Shown here in pieces: positions 9,587 to 18,069 of a stretch of 64,000 nucleotides of DNA. The notes below the pieces were generated by a model. The model worked only from the letters and a program-made list of their open reading frames with translations. It was not told the DNA's origin and did not search any database. The position numbers and the translations under genes are program-made. Where the stretch lies: positions 434,001 to 498,000 of the forward strand of contig JAEXBS010000047.1 of the NCBI GenBank assembly GCA_023393915.1, in the 5' to 3' direction. The number at the start of each line of letters is the position of its first letter. The first letter of the stretch is position 1. This stretch comes from Bacteroidota bacterium (GTDB taxonomy: Bacteria > Bacteroidota > Bacteroidia > Flavobacteriales > Weeksellaceae).

Positions 9587-9617
9587 CAAAAACTTATGAA
9601 CTCTCATAAGTTTTTGT
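9587..9617. terminator. Strong terminator after the Lrp/AsnC gene
   Basis: Perfect 13-bp inverted repeat CAAAAACTTATGA/TCATAAGTTTTTG around loop ACTC, followed by a T-rich stretch. It isolates the regulator from the next gene. Confidence 0.85.
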
Positions 9618-9629
9618 TATTTTTACTCA

Positions 9630-10013
9630 ATGGAAAATACGTACTTCAAAGGGGAAAGTCCAAAGAAAGACTGGGGATTTGTTCTCTGCTTGCTGGCTAT
9701 GTTGCTCTTCTCTATATTTGGTATTGGCATCGATATAGATCAATACCTTCAAGCCAAAGATGGAGATTTAGAAATTCCAGTTTGGTATTTCTATTTGATT
9801 TTTTCCATTGATGTACTTATTGTACTCTCCGTTGTATTACTCTATTTTTATAGAAAGATAGGAGGCTATCTTTTTCCAGTGGCTACATTAGCCCATTTCA
9901 TTAGTCACCTTTATTACTTGGATACCTTTTTATATTCAGATGTCACCGCACTTTTTCTCTACGTAGGAATTGGTCTTTTAGCCATCCTACCTAAATGGCA
10001 ATTTTTCAAATAA
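9630..10013 (+). CDS. Four-helix membrane protein of unknown function
   Basis: The product is not recognised. The 127-residue protein has four predicted membrane segments (about residues 17-34, 51-71, 76-94 and 105-122) and a short cytoplasmic N terminus. The third segment region contains HFISHLYYLD, with two histidines near the membrane face. It is 2 nt upstream of an Rrf2 regulator gene and ahead of the Fe-S repair gene ric, so a link to NO or heme/copper respiratory stress is plausible by context alone. The start at 9630 gives only 12 nt after the preceding terminator, so the transcript may begin almost at the ATG. Confidence 0.7.
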   Translation: MENTYFKGESPKKDWGFVLCLLAMLLFSIFGIGIDIDQYLQAKDGDLEIPVWYFYLIFSIDVLIVLSVVLLYFYRKIGGYLFPVATLAHFISHLYYLDTFLYSDVTALFLYVGIGLLAILPKWQFFK

Positions 10014-10015
10014 TT

Positions 10016-10450
10016 ATGTTATCAAAGGCTTGTCAGTACGCAATTAAAGCATCGATCTTTATCGCCCAACAATCTCTTGAGAGGCAAACTGTCAGTGTGA
10101 AAGACATCGCAATTGCAATAAGTGCACCTGAAGCCTTTACTGCGAAAATATTACAGCAATTATCGAAAGCAGACCTTCTCCAATCCATTCGAGGAAAACA
10201 AGGTGGGTTCTTTGTCAATAAGGAGCATCTTTCTCAGGTTAGAATTTTTGATATCATTAATGTTATCGATGGTGATTCTCTTTTTGTTAGTTGTGGACTA
10301 GGATTAAAGGAATGCTCCAATGAAAATCCATGCCCTGTACATGAAGAATTTAAGAGCGTTCGAGCTGGTATCATCAAAATGTCACAAAAGTACGTTTTAA
10401 GTGAAATCGCTCATAAAACACGTCTTGGAATCTTTCGATTAAAAGTTTAA
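10016..10450 (+). CDS. Rrf2-family Fe-S transcriptional regulator (NsrR/IscR-like)
   Basis: A 144-residue Rrf2 winged-helix protein starting MLSKACQYAIKAS. The HTH spans about residues 27-65 (PEAFTAKILQQLSKADLLQS, wing GKQGGF). The Fe-S ligand set is C93-x6-C100-x5-C106-x2-H109. This spacing lies between IscR (C-x5-C-x5-C-x2-H) and NsrR (C-x7-C-x5-C), so a cluster that senses NO or Fe-S status is likely. The frame is open to 10 nt inside the upstream gene, but alignment with the second copy at 61805 fixes the start at 10016. It directly precedes ric. Confidence 0.9.
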   Translation: MLSKACQYAIKASIFIAQQSLERQTVSVKDIAIAISAPEAFTAKILQQLSKADLLQSIRGKQGGFFVNKEHLSQVRIFDIINVIDGDSLFVSCGLGLKECSNENPCPVHEEFKSVRAGIIKMSQKYVLSEIAHKTRLGIFRLKV

Positions 10451-10468
10451 TATATTTTTTATTTTTAA

Positions 10469-10510
10469 TTCGGATAAATTTGTCTTAATTAGAATTTATG
10501 TATATCTTTG
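10469..10510 (+). promoter_or_regulatory. ric promoter with Rrf2-type operator
   Basis: TTTG at 10479-10482, a 20-nt spacer and TATCTTTG at 10503-10510 form a good Bacteroidota promoter. Overlapping the -33 element, 10469-10490 matches the palindrome found upstream of the other Rrf2 gene at 15 of 22 positions without gaps (shared core TCGGATAnnTTTnTC), at nearly the same distance from the -7 box (34 versus 35 nt). This is probably an Rrf2-family operator controlling ric. Confidence 0.6.
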
Positions 10511-10530
10511 ACCCATAAATCAAATACCCA

Positions 10531-11250
10531 ATGAACACAAAAGAACTTACCATCGGAGAAATGGTTGCCCAAGATTACAGAGCAGCCGCAGTTTTTAAAA
10601 AATACCAAATTGATTTTTGTTGTAATGGCAACAGAAGCTTAAGTGAAGCAACTGAGAAAAAAGGAATATCAATAGAAGACATTTCCAGAGAACTAGAACA
10701 GCTTGATGCACATCAAGGTGAATCCATTGACTACGGAGCATGGCCCCTAGACCTATTAGCTGACTATGTTGAAAAAACCCATCATAGATACATCAAAGAG
10801 AAGTCACCTATCCTATTACAATTTCTAAATAAAATTCAAAGGGTACATGGCGAAAGACATCCTGAACTTTATGAAGTTTACGATCTATTTGAAGAATCAG
10901 CGAAAGACCTAGCCCATCACTTAGAAAAAGAAGAACAGATTCTCTTCCCTTTCATTAGAAAAATGGTAGAAGCTCAACGAAGCGGAACACCACTGGAAAC
11001 AGCACATTTTGGGTCGGTAGAAAACCCAGTAGAAATGATGAAGCATGAACACGACCAAGAAGGAGAAAGATTCAGAAAAATCGCTGAATTAACAGACCAG
11101 TACCGTTTCCCTGAAGATGCATGCAGCACCTACCAAGTGTCATTTAAAATGCTAGAAGAGTTTCAAGACGATCTACACAAGCACATTCATCTAGAAAACA
11201 ATATTCTATTTTTAAAAGCCATCGAGCTAGAAAAACAGTTGAGAAAATAA
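10531..11250 (+). CDS. ric: Iron-sulfur cluster repair di-iron protein (RIC/ScdA/YtfE)
   Basis: A 239-residue protein with an N-terminal DUF542 domain that ends in the CC pair of YQIDFCCNG (C30, C31), followed by a four-helix hemerythrin-like domain. Candidate di-iron ligands are H84/H85, H130-x3-E134 (HHLEKEEQILFPF), H172/H174 (MKHEHDQE) and the C-terminal HIHLENNILF. RIC proteins repair Fe-S clusters damaged by NO or peroxide and may release iron to them. It has its own promoter and operator and sits behind an Rrf2 regulator gene, the standard context for NO-inducible repair. Confidence 0.95.
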   Translation: MNTKELTIGEMVAQDYRAAAVFKKYQIDFCCNGNRSLSEATEKKGISIEDISRELEQLDAHQGESIDYGAWPLDLLADYVEKTHHRYIKEKSPILLQFLNKIQRVHGERHPELYEVYDLFEESAKDLAHHLEKEEQILFPFIRKMVEAQRSGTPLETAHFGSVENPVEMMKHEHDQEGERFRKIAELTDQYRFPEDACSTYQVSFKMLEEFQDDLHKHIHLENNILFLKAIELEKQLRK

Positions 11251-11279
11251 AAACATTTCCATCTATATAATTTGAATTG

Positions 11280-11315
11280 AAAGGCCTTCTTTTTTTAATA
11301 AAGAAGGTCTTTTTT
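11280..11315 (+). terminator. Terminator after ric
   Basis: Inverted repeat AAAGGCCTTCTTT/AAAGAAGGTCTTT (one G-U-type mismatch) around a T/A loop, followed by TTTTT. Confidence 0.8.
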
Positions 11316-11354
11316 GTACTAATTTTGCTTTTTGAAAAACCAGCCCATATTTGT

Positions 11355-11729
11355 ATGACAAGAATAGCTCTATTTACCATTGTGCTTCTAATTATATCGA
11401 ATGTATTTATGACCTTAGCTTGGTACGGACACCTCAAATTAGAAGAAATGGGACTTCTAAAAAAAACAGGACTCTTTGCTGTAGTATTCTTAAGCTGGGG
11501 CTTGGCGCTATTTGAATACTTATTTCAAGTTCCGGCAAACAAATTTGGATTTGATGGTAATGGGGGACCGTTCACTCTTTTTCAATTAAAAGTATTGCAA
11601 GAAGTAATTACCCTTACGGTATTTTTCCTTTTTGCTCGATTAGCATTTAAATCGATCGAGTTCAATTGGAATCATTTTTACGCGGCGCTATGCTTAATTG
11701 CGGCCGTATACTTTGTATTTAAAAAATAA
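11355..11729 (+). CDS. DUF486 (DMT-like) inner-membrane protein
   Basis: A 124-residue protein with four membrane helices. FMTLAWYGHLK early and SWGLALFEYLFQVPANKFG in the middle are signatures of the DUF486 family, which is distantly related to drug/metabolite transporters. The ATG at 11355 gives the family start MTRIALFTIVLL; a longer frame from 11277 would begin inside the ric terminator. It sits downstream of ric but behind a terminator, so it is probably transcribed separately. The substrate is unknown. Confidence 0.85.
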   Translation: MTRIALFTIVLLIISNVFMTLAWYGHLKLEEMGLLKKTGLFAVVFLSWGLALFEYLFQVPANKFGFDGNGGPFTLFQLKVLQEVITLTVFFLFARLAFKSIEFNWNHFYAALCLIAAVYFVFKK

Positions 11730-11760
11730 AAAAGTAGTTCACCTAGGATGAACTACTTTT
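11730..11760. terminator. Bidirectional terminator
   Basis: Perfect 12-bp inverted repeat AAAAGTAGTTCA/TGAACTACTTTT with a 7-nt loop. It lies between the convergent DUF486 and transketolase genes and has A and T tracts on both sides. Confidence 0.85.
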
Positions 11761-11781
11761 TAAACGATTTTCTATTTTTAA

Positions 11782-12732
11782 TTACCCTCGGGCAATTACT
11801 TTTTTCACGGCCTCAACTACAGCACTAGAGTCAATCCCGTACTTTTTCATAAGTTCCTGCGGAGTTGCAGATTCTCCAAAAGTATCATTTACTGCTACAA
11901 ACTCTTGGGCAGTTGGAAACTCTCTAGCTAGCATTCCAGATACGGATTCACCTAAGCCACCTAAGTAGTTATGCTCTTCCGCTGTAACAATCCGTTTGGT
12001 TTTCTTAACTGACTTAAGGATAATCTCTTCGTCTAAAGGCTTAATTGTATGAATATTGATCACCTCACAAGAAATCCCTTCTTCTTCTAAAAGATCTGCA
12101 GCCACTAGTGACTCCCATACCAAATGTCCTGTTGCCACAATAGTCACGTCAGTACCTTCTTGAAGAAGTATTCCTTTTCCAATTTCAAAAGGCATATCTT
12201 CTGGCATAAAAACAGGTACACTTGGACGACCAAATCTTAAGTATACTGGCCCTTCGTGCTCAGCTATGGCAATAGTAGCTGCTTTGGTTTGATTATAATC
12301 ACACGGATTAATTACTACCATTCCTGGAAGCATTTTCATCATGCCAATATCTTCTAGTACCTGATGGGTTGCACCGTCTTCTCCTAAAGTAAGTCCAGCG
12401 TGAGAAGCACATATCTTTACATTTTTCCCACTATAGGCAACGCTTTGACGAATCTGATCGTAAACTCTTGAAGTTGAAAAATTAGCAAAAGTTCCTGTAA
12501 AAGGAATTTTTCCATTAATACTTAAACCCGCAGCAATTCCAATCATGTTGGCTTCTGCAATTCCCACTTGGTAAAAACGCTCAGGTGCTTTTTCAATAAA
12601 CTTGTCCATTTTTAGTGAACCAATTAAATCAGCACACAAGGCTACCACGTTTGGATTGGTGTCCGCAAGCTCTGCTAAACCTGCACCAAAACCACTTCGC
12701 GTATCTTTCTTTTCTGTATAGGTATATTTCAT
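11782..12732 (-). CDS. Transketolase, C-terminal (pyrimidine-binding) subunit
   Basis: The 316-residue second half of a split transketolase. The pyrimidine-binding domain (DLIGSLKMDKF, RFYQVGIAEANMIGIAAGLS with the Glu that activates the thiamine ring) is followed by the C-terminal domain (VTIVATGHLVWESL, HTIKPLDEE, AEEHNYLGGLGE). With the N-terminal subunit encoded just upstream it transfers two-carbon ketol units between sugar phosphates in the non-oxidative pentose phosphate pathway. The intergenic gap is 20 nt, so the two are one operon. The pair could also be a DXP-synthase relative, but the sequences fit the two-subunit transketolase type. Confidence 0.9.
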   Translation of the reverse strand: MKYTYTEKKDTRSGFGAGLAELADTNPNVVALCADLIGSLKMDKFIEKAPERFYQVGIAEANMIGIAAGLSINGKIPFTGTFANFSTSRVYDQIRQSVAYSGKNVKICASHAGLTLGEDGATHQVLEDIGMMKMLPGMVVINPCDYNQTKAATIAIAEHEGPVYLRFGRPSVPVFMPEDMPFEIGKGILLQEGTDVTIVATGHLVWESLVAADLLEEEGISCEVINIHTIKPLDEEIILKSVKKTKRIVTAEEHNYLGGLGESVSGMLAREFPTAQEFVAVNDTFGESATPQELMKKYGIDSSAVVEAVKKVIARG

Positions 12733-12752
12733 TTTACTTTTTACAATTCAGG

Positions 12753-13604
12753 TTAATAATCACTTGGTGCTTCAAGGTAAAGTTGCTTCAAGCCCGATTC
12801 TAATTCTTCGTTACTTGGAGCCTTTCCGTGCCATGCATGGGTCCCCATCATATAATCAACTCCTTGTCCCATTTCTGTATGAAGTATAATAACCACAGGT
12901 TTACCTCCTCCAGTAAGAGACTTAGCTTTCTCTAGAATAGCGATAACTGCTTCAAGGTCGTTTCCATTCTTTTCTTCTAAAACTTCCCATCCGAAAGCTT
13001 TTAGCTTGGCATGCAAATCACCTAAGCTCATTACATCGTCCACATCTCCATCGATCTGACGATTATTATAATCAATTGTTGAAATTATGTTGTCTACCTT
13101 GTGATGAGCCGCAAACATAAGAGCTTCCCAAATTTGTCCTTCCTGAAGTTCTCCATCACCATGTAGTGAATAGACTAAAGAATCATCTCCATCAAGCTTC
13201 TTTGCTAAAGCAGCACCAAGAGCCACTGAAAGACCCTGACCTAATGAACCAGAAGCTATACGTACTCCTGGTAACCCTTCATGAGTAGTAGGGTGACCTT
13301 GAAGTCTGGAATCTAATTTACGGAAGGTTCTTAATTCATCTACTGGGAAAAAGCCAAATCGGGCTAAAGTAGAATAAAAAACGGGCGAAATATGCCCATT
13401 GGAAAGGAAGAATAAATCTTCATTTTTTCCTTCCATTTGGAAAGGCAATTCATAATTCATCTGCTTACCGTACAGTGCAGTAAAATACTCGACACATCCT
13501 AAACTTCCTCCTGGATGACCTGAATTCACGGCATGTACCATTCTTAAAATATCCCTACGGATTTGAACAGTAAGCGATTTTAACTCTGCAATACTTTTAC
13601 TCAT
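12753..13604 (-). CDS. Transketolase, N-terminal (thiamine diphosphate-binding) subunit
   Basis: The 283-residue first half of a split transketolase. Signatures are HAVNSGHPGGSLGCVEYFTALY near the N terminus, LQGHPTTHEGLPG, and the ThDP/Mg2+ motif GDGELQEGQIWEALMFAAHHKVDN at about residues 149-172. It needs the C-terminal subunit, encoded 20 nt downstream, for a complete active site at the subunit interface. Two-subunit transketolases are common in Bacteroidota and archaea. It is the first gene of its operon. Confidence 0.92.
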   Translation of the reverse strand: MSKSIAELKSLTVQIRRDILRMVHAVNSGHPGGSLGCVEYFTALYGKQMNYELPFQMEGKNEDLFFLSNGHISPVFYSTLARFGFFPVDELRTFRKLDSRLQGHPTTHEGLPGVRIASGSLGQGLSVALGAALAKKLDGDDSLVYSLHGDGELQEGQIWEALMFAAHHKVDNIISTIDYNNRQIDGDVDDVMSLGDLHAKLKAFGWEVLEEKNGNDLEAVIAILEKAKSLTGGGKPVVIILHTEMGQGVDYMMGTHAWHGKAPSNEELESGLKQLYLEAPSDY

Positions 13605-13707
13605 TATCAGTGATTTACTTGCTCGCGAATTTACGGCATTTTGACGGATAATGAAAATAGACTTTTACTCTTAACAATCAATGGATTAACAACCAAATAG
13701 AGGAATA

Positions 13708-15282
13708 CTATGCAACTTTCTTGGCACCTTTATCTGAAAGTAACCAAAGTCCCATAAACGTAATTAACCCGTTGATGATAATCAGTTCCACACCAATTTG
13801 ATAACTGGAATTAGTTGAAACAAGATAATTAAAAAGATACGTTAACACAGGGGAAAGGAGTGTCACTAACAGAATCTGACCTTTCTTAGTAAACCCTCGC
13901 CTAGTAAAAATCCCAAAAGCAAACAGTCCTAATAGCGGTCCATAAGTATACCCAGCCACTTCCATAATTAAGTAAACGATTGATTTATCATCAATAGCTT
14001 TAAACACCATAATTAACACGAAAAAAAGAACCGTAAAACATAAGTGGATTCTCATTCTTTTCTTCTTCTTTTCCTTTTCCCCTAGCGATGTATCTTCATT
14101 CATGCGCAAAAGGTCAACACAGTAAGAACTAGTCACCGCAGTTAAAGCGCCATCTGCCGATGGAAAAAGAGCCGAGATCAGACCAATAATAAAGATAACT
14201 GAGATAAAAAAGGGAAAATAACCTCCAAATGACAGTGCAGGAAACAGGTCGTCTCCCATAATATTATTAACTCCTCCCATTTCGGAAGGAAATCCAAAAA
14301 CGGTTGACACGCTTTCTTTACCTTCTATGATATTAGTTATTTGTTCGTACATAGCACCATTCTCCATCGCGAACAAATAAAGTAGACCACCTAAAAAGAG
14401 AAACGCCAAGTTCACAATTAATAAGGTTCCTGCAAAGGTGATCATATTCTTCTTGGAGTTTTTCAAGTTATCAACAGAAATATTTTTCTGCATCATTTCT
14501 TGATCCAATCCGGTCATGGCGATTGTAATGAACATTCCGCCAAGTAGAGTCTTCAAAAAGTAAGTCTTAGAGTTAGGATCTTCATTAATTAAGTGCGTAT
14601 AATCGTATGCAGCTAAAGTGGAATAAGCTTCTGTTGCGGACAAATCTAGGTTCGATAAGATATAGATAATACAAACAAACAAACTGATAATCATAAAGCT
14701 CGTTTGCAAAGTATCGGTAATCACGATGGTTTTTACCCCACCTTCAAAAGTGTAGAGTAAAACCATTAGTAAAATCACCGCCGAAGTAACCCAAAAAGGA
14801 ATACCCAAATCACTCAACAGAAAAATCTGAAGAACATTCACTACCAGATATAATCTTGCAGTGGCTCCTATGGAACGTGAAATGATGAAGAATAAAGAAC
14901 CAATTTTATGCGCTTCGACATTGAATCTTCGACCCAAGTACGTATAAATTGAAGTAAGATTCATTTTATAATACAAGGGAAGTAAAACGAAGGCAACAAT
15001 GAAATAGCCAAGGAAAAAACCAATGACCATCATGTAATACTCAAACCCACCGAAACTATAAGCCCCACTTGTGGCTTTACCTACAGTTCCGGGAACAGAA
15101 ATAAAAGTAACCCCACTCAAAGAAGTACCAATCATACCAAAGGCCACTAGCCACCATTTACTTTTCTTGTTACCAATAAAAAATGATTGGTTATCAGAAT
15201 TACGAGAAGTAAAATAGGCAATGACCAAAAGGCCGATAAAATAAGCAAATACAAATAAAAGCAGGATTGTTCCAGAATTCAT
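13708..15282 (-). CDS. Sodium:solute symporter (SSS family)
   Basis: A 524-residue membrane protein with about 13 helices. It starts with an extracellular-facing helix, then DNQSFFIGNKKSKWWLVAFGMIGTSLSGVTFISVPG, the typical SSS unwound-helix region, and carries SALFPSADGALTAVTSSYCVDLLR near helix 9, a Na+-site region. These carriers import sugars, amino acids, sialic acid or vitamins with Na+. The substrate cannot be assigned from sequence or neighbours. It stands alone, with a -7 box 20 nt upstream of the start. Confidence 0.9.
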   Translation of the reverse strand: MNSGTILLLFVFAYFIGLLVIAYFTSRNSDNQSFFIGNKKSKWWLVAFGMIGTSLSGVTFISVPGTVGKATSGAYSFGGFEYYMMVIGFFLGYFIVAFVLLPLYYKMNLTSIYTYLGRRFNVEAHKIGSLFFIISRSIGATARLYLVVNVLQIFLLSDLGIPFWVTSAVILLMVLLYTFEGGVKTIVITDTLQTSFMIISLFVCIIYILSNLDLSATEAYSTLAAYDYTHLINEDPNSKTYFLKTLLGGMFITIAMTGLDQEMMQKNISVDNLKNSKKNMITFAGTLLIVNLAFLFLGGLLYLFAMENGAMYEQITNIIEGKESVSTVFGFPSEMGGVNNIMGDDLFPALSFGGYFPFFISVIFIIGLISALFPSADGALTAVTSSYCVDLLRMNEDTSLGEKEKKKKRMRIHLCFTVLFFVLIMVFKAIDDKSIVYLIMEVAGYTYGPLLGLFAFGIFTRRGFTKKGQILLVTLLSPVLTYLFNYLVSTNSSYQIGVELIIINGLITFMGLWLLSDKGAKKVA

Positions 15283-15301
15283 TCTAAGAAAATTTGATGA
15301 G

Positions 15302-15309
15302 CAAATATA
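15302..15309 (-). promoter_or_regulatory. -7 box for the SSS symporter gene
   Basis: TATATTTG on the minus strand, an exact TAnnTTTG match 20 nt upstream of the start codon. No clear -33 element. Confidence 0.45.
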
Positions 15310-15339
15310 GTTTATTTTGCTAATTCCCTTTACCGAGCA

Positions 15340-17604
15340 TTATAAACTCTCAGCGCTGCGTTGAATAAATTCTCTAAGCCGCTTAACATTACCTACCATC
15401 CAAAGAATATCTCCCTCTTGAATGATGTGTGAAGAATCTGGATTCAAAACACGATTATCTTCCCGTTCTACTCCTACTACTTGAGATAGTAAATCTTCCC
15501 GAATTCCTGATTCACGTATGGAACTACCAATATATTTACAAGATGAATTAATCAAAACCTTTTTTAGGCCGATATCGTTTACATCAAATTCTTCTAATTC
15601 ATCGTGTTTTTGATCAAACACTTCTTTAAAATTCTGAAACTGTTCATCGGTTCCCAATACTCCCACCTTATCGTAAGGAAGAAGTCGGTTATCCCTTCCT
15701 GGGAGATTTATCAAGTTTCCTCCACGCTTAATGTACACCACATTAATTCCGTACTTTTCTTTCCATTGCAATTCTTGAAGTTTTATACCTATAAAAGTAG
15801 CCATAGGATCTACTTCCATGACCGCAATGTGAGCATCCCAAGTTTTCAATTTTTCTTTAAACTCAAGATTCTTCTGCTTCATATCAATGGCAGTCTTATT
15901 TTTCAGATAGTGCTGTTTCTCTCTTTCGTTAAAATTTGAAATAAATTGGTCTTCAATCTTATGATATACACTTTGAATACGTGTGGAAAAGAACCAAAGT
16001 AGAAAAACAACTAAAGGTAATGCAATTAGAATTGCATATTTTGTTGAGGTTAACTGATCAACAAACAAACCAATAAAGAAAACGCCCAGTAAGAACCTAA
16101 CAATATTAAGAGCAACGACCAAAGTAGTATTGTACTGTGCTAAATCATTCTCTTTAGGTTGTTTGGTTAAAATCGCCCAGAGAAAGGGAGCAGAAATTAG
16201 CGTCGCTAGCGAAAGAACAATAGTATTCTGATATAAAGGGTCTTCAATATTTCGATTCACAAAAGGAATCACCGTGAAACGAAACACGAGTATGATTGCA
16301 ATTAACACAATAGTATTAACAACGATAATTCGAATGTATTCTTTAGTGACTTGTTGCCACTTTGGATTCGCATTCATTTTATCCGTTTCGAGGGAATAAT
16401 TTTCAATTCGCTCCACATACTTCTCCGGCAAACGACGCATAATCCATTCATAAAATGGATCTGCGAGCTTCATCATGTAGGGTGTAGTGAAAGTTGTAAT
16501 TGCTGACACACCAACAGCAACAGGGAACAAGAAATCTGAGATAACACCTAAAGTAAGACCTAATGTGGCCACAATGAAAGCAAACTCTCCAATTTGCGCC
16601 ATACTCATACCTACTTGTATCGATTGCTTGAGGGGTTGCCCAGAAATAAGAGCTCCCAAGGCGGAAAAAAAGAATTTACCTACAATCGTAAGCAGTGTGA
16701 TTACTGCGATAGGCCAAGCATATTCAACCATTGCTGCAGGGTCAATCATCATCCCTACAGAGACGAAGAATACGGTTCCAAACAACTGTTTTATAGGTTG
16801 GGTGACATGTTCTACTTTCTCAGCCATTGTGGTTTCAGCAATAATGGAACCCATAACGAAGGCACCGAGTTCTGCTGAAAAACCAACTTGCGTTGCGAGT
16901 ATCACCATCCCAAAACAAAGCCCTACTGAAAAGATAAGAACGGTTTCTTCATCAAACAGTTTTCTGGTCTTTTTAAGAAAACTAGGTAATAGATAGATAC
17001 CAACCAAAAACCATAGAATCAAGAAAAACACAAGTTTAAGTATTGTAAAGATGATTTCTGATCCCTCGAATTGCTGAGTTACAGCAATGGTAGAAAGAAG
17101 AACCATCAAAAGAATAACAATAATATCTTCAACGATTAGAACTCCAAAGACAATTTGAGCAAACTGCTTGGTTTTCATATTCAGCTCATCAAAGGCTTTA
17201 AGTATGATTGTAGTAGAGGAAGAAGCAAGCATTCCACCTAAAAACAGACTGTCCATCTGATTCCATCCCAAAAGGTAACCGGTTAAATACCCTCCTAAAC
17301 CAATAAAAATAATTTCAACCACAGCCGTAATGGAGGCCGAACCTCCTACACTGACTAGCTTTTTAAAACTAAACTCTAGTCCTAGACTAAAAAGTAGCAT
17401 AATTACACCAATCTCAGCAAAAGTGTCTATGTTTTTTTCATCCACTACCGTTGGCACCAAATTAAAATGCGGACCTACCAAAAAACCGGCAATAATGTAA
17501 CCTAAAACAAGGGGCTGTTTAATTCGCTTAAACAACAAGGTGACAAATGCACCCACAAGAAGAATTAAAGCTAAATCGGTTATTAGTTCCGGAAGATGGG
17601 CCAT
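15340..17604 (-). CDS. CPA2 cation:proton antiporter with C-terminal RCK_C domains
   Basis: A 754-residue Kef/GerN-type antiporter. The N-terminal half is a Na+/H+ exchanger domain (QPLVLGYIIAGFLVGPH, AEIGVIMLLFSLGLEFSFKKL, FSAELGAFVMGSIIAETT) with about 12 helices. Two or more further helices follow (~residues 420-540) and then a soluble tail with RCK_C/TrkA_C-like repeats (MATFIGIKLQELQWKEKYG, and SCKYIGSSIRESGIREDLL ending EGDILWMVGNVKRL). No NAD-binding RCK_N domain is visible, so ligand control differs from KefC. It probably exchanges K+ or Na+ for H+. It is transcribed alone. Confidence 0.88.
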   Translation of the reverse strand: MAHLPELITDLALILLVGAFVTLLFKRIKQPLVLGYIIAGFLVGPHFNLVPTVVDEKNIDTFAEIGVIMLLFSLGLEFSFKKLVSVGGSASITAVVEIIFIGLGGYLTGYLLGWNQMDSLFLGGMLASSSTTIILKAFDELNMKTKQFAQIVFGVLIVEDIIVILLMVLLSTIAVTQQFEGSEIIFTILKLVFFLILWFLVGIYLLPSFLKKTRKLFDEETVLIFSVGLCFGMVILATQVGFSAELGAFVMGSIIAETTMAEKVEHVTQPIKQLFGTVFFVSVGMMIDPAAMVEYAWPIAVITLLTIVGKFFFSALGALISGQPLKQSIQVGMSMAQIGEFAFIVATLGLTLGVISDFLFPVAVGVSAITTFTTPYMMKLADPFYEWIMRRLPEKYVERIENYSLETDKMNANPKWQQVTKEYIRIIVVNTIVLIAIILVFRFTVIPFVNRNIEDPLYQNTIVLSLATLISAPFLWAILTKQPKENDLAQYNTTLVVALNIVRFLLGVFFIGLFVDQLTSTKYAILIALPLVVFLLWFFSTRIQSVYHKIEDQFISNFNEREKQHYLKNKTAIDMKQKNLEFKEKLKTWDAHIAVMEVDPMATFIGIKLQELQWKEKYGINVVYIKRGGNLINLPGRDNRLLPYDKVGVLGTDEQFQNFKEVFDQKHDELEEFDVNDIGLKKVLINSSCKYIGSSIRESGIREDLLSQVVGVEREDNRVLNPDSSHIIQEGDILWMVGNVKRLREFIQRSAESL

Positions 17605-17630
17605 AGTTTATAGTGATTATAATGGAAATT

Positions 17631-17664
17631 CTAAAAACTTACCAAACGTTTAGCAGTTGGTAGT
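17631..17664 (-). terminator. Terminator after the small acetyltransferase gene
   Basis: Read on the minus strand, ACTACCAA and TTGGTAAG pair across a 10-nt loop and are followed by TTTTT. It lies between the acetyltransferase gene and the CPA2 gene, both on the minus strand. Confidence 0.55.
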
Positions 17665-17738
17665 TTCAGAAAAAAGGTATCCAGACAAATTTAACTTTTT
17701 ATTAGGAAAATTCCTAGCGTTGTTCTACTCTAAAATGT

Positions 17739-18029
17739 TTAAAGAACATCTTGAAGCTCTTTATTTCGCTCTATGGTTGATATAGCATACGGGCACAAAG
17801 GAACAATCTTCTTATTTTCTTCCCTTGCGTACTGAACTGCTGCAACCACTAATTGCTTCGCTAGTCCCCGTCCAGAAAACGCTTCATCAACCTGGGTATG
17901 GTCAATTGAAAATTGGTTTTCATCATTCCAGAAGTAGGTTAACTCCCCTGCTTTTTCCGAGTTTACAAAGATTTCGAATTTACCGCTTTCTTTATTAATA
18001 GTGTGTTTGATTTGGTTCTCTGTATTCAT
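17739..18029 (-). CDS. Small GNAT-type N-acetyltransferase (YjdJ-like)
   Basis: A 96-residue protein of the minimal GNAT subgroup, which lacks the first part of the usual fold. Signatures are GELTYFWNDENQFSIDHTQVDEAFSGRGLAKQLV, where GRGLAKQL is the acetyl-CoA pyrophosphate loop, and the final IVPLCPYAISTIERN with the conserved Cys-Pro-Tyr. The substrate is unknown. It lies 40 nt downstream of the pirin gene on the same strand and may be cotranscribed, in a run of stress-related genes ending with catalase. Confidence 0.85.
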   Translation of the reverse strand: MNTENQIKHTINKESGKFEIFVNSEKAGELTYFWNDENQFSIDHTQVDEAFSGRGLAKQLVVAAVQYAREENKKIVPLCPYAISTIERNKELQDVL

Positions 18030-18069
18030 AAGAGTGCAATAATGACGTTAAGTATTAAAATAGAAAGTA

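Noticed and set aside
13641..13660. CGGATA-containing stretch upstream of the transketolase gene as an Rrf2 operator
   Set aside because: Only the short core is shared; there is no inverted partner and no -7 box at the right distance.
16487..16996. 169-codon open frame on the plus strand inside the CPA2 antiporter gene
   Set aside because: It is antisense to a clearly conserved coding region, has low-complexity Ser/Thr/Ile/Lys content and no family signature.
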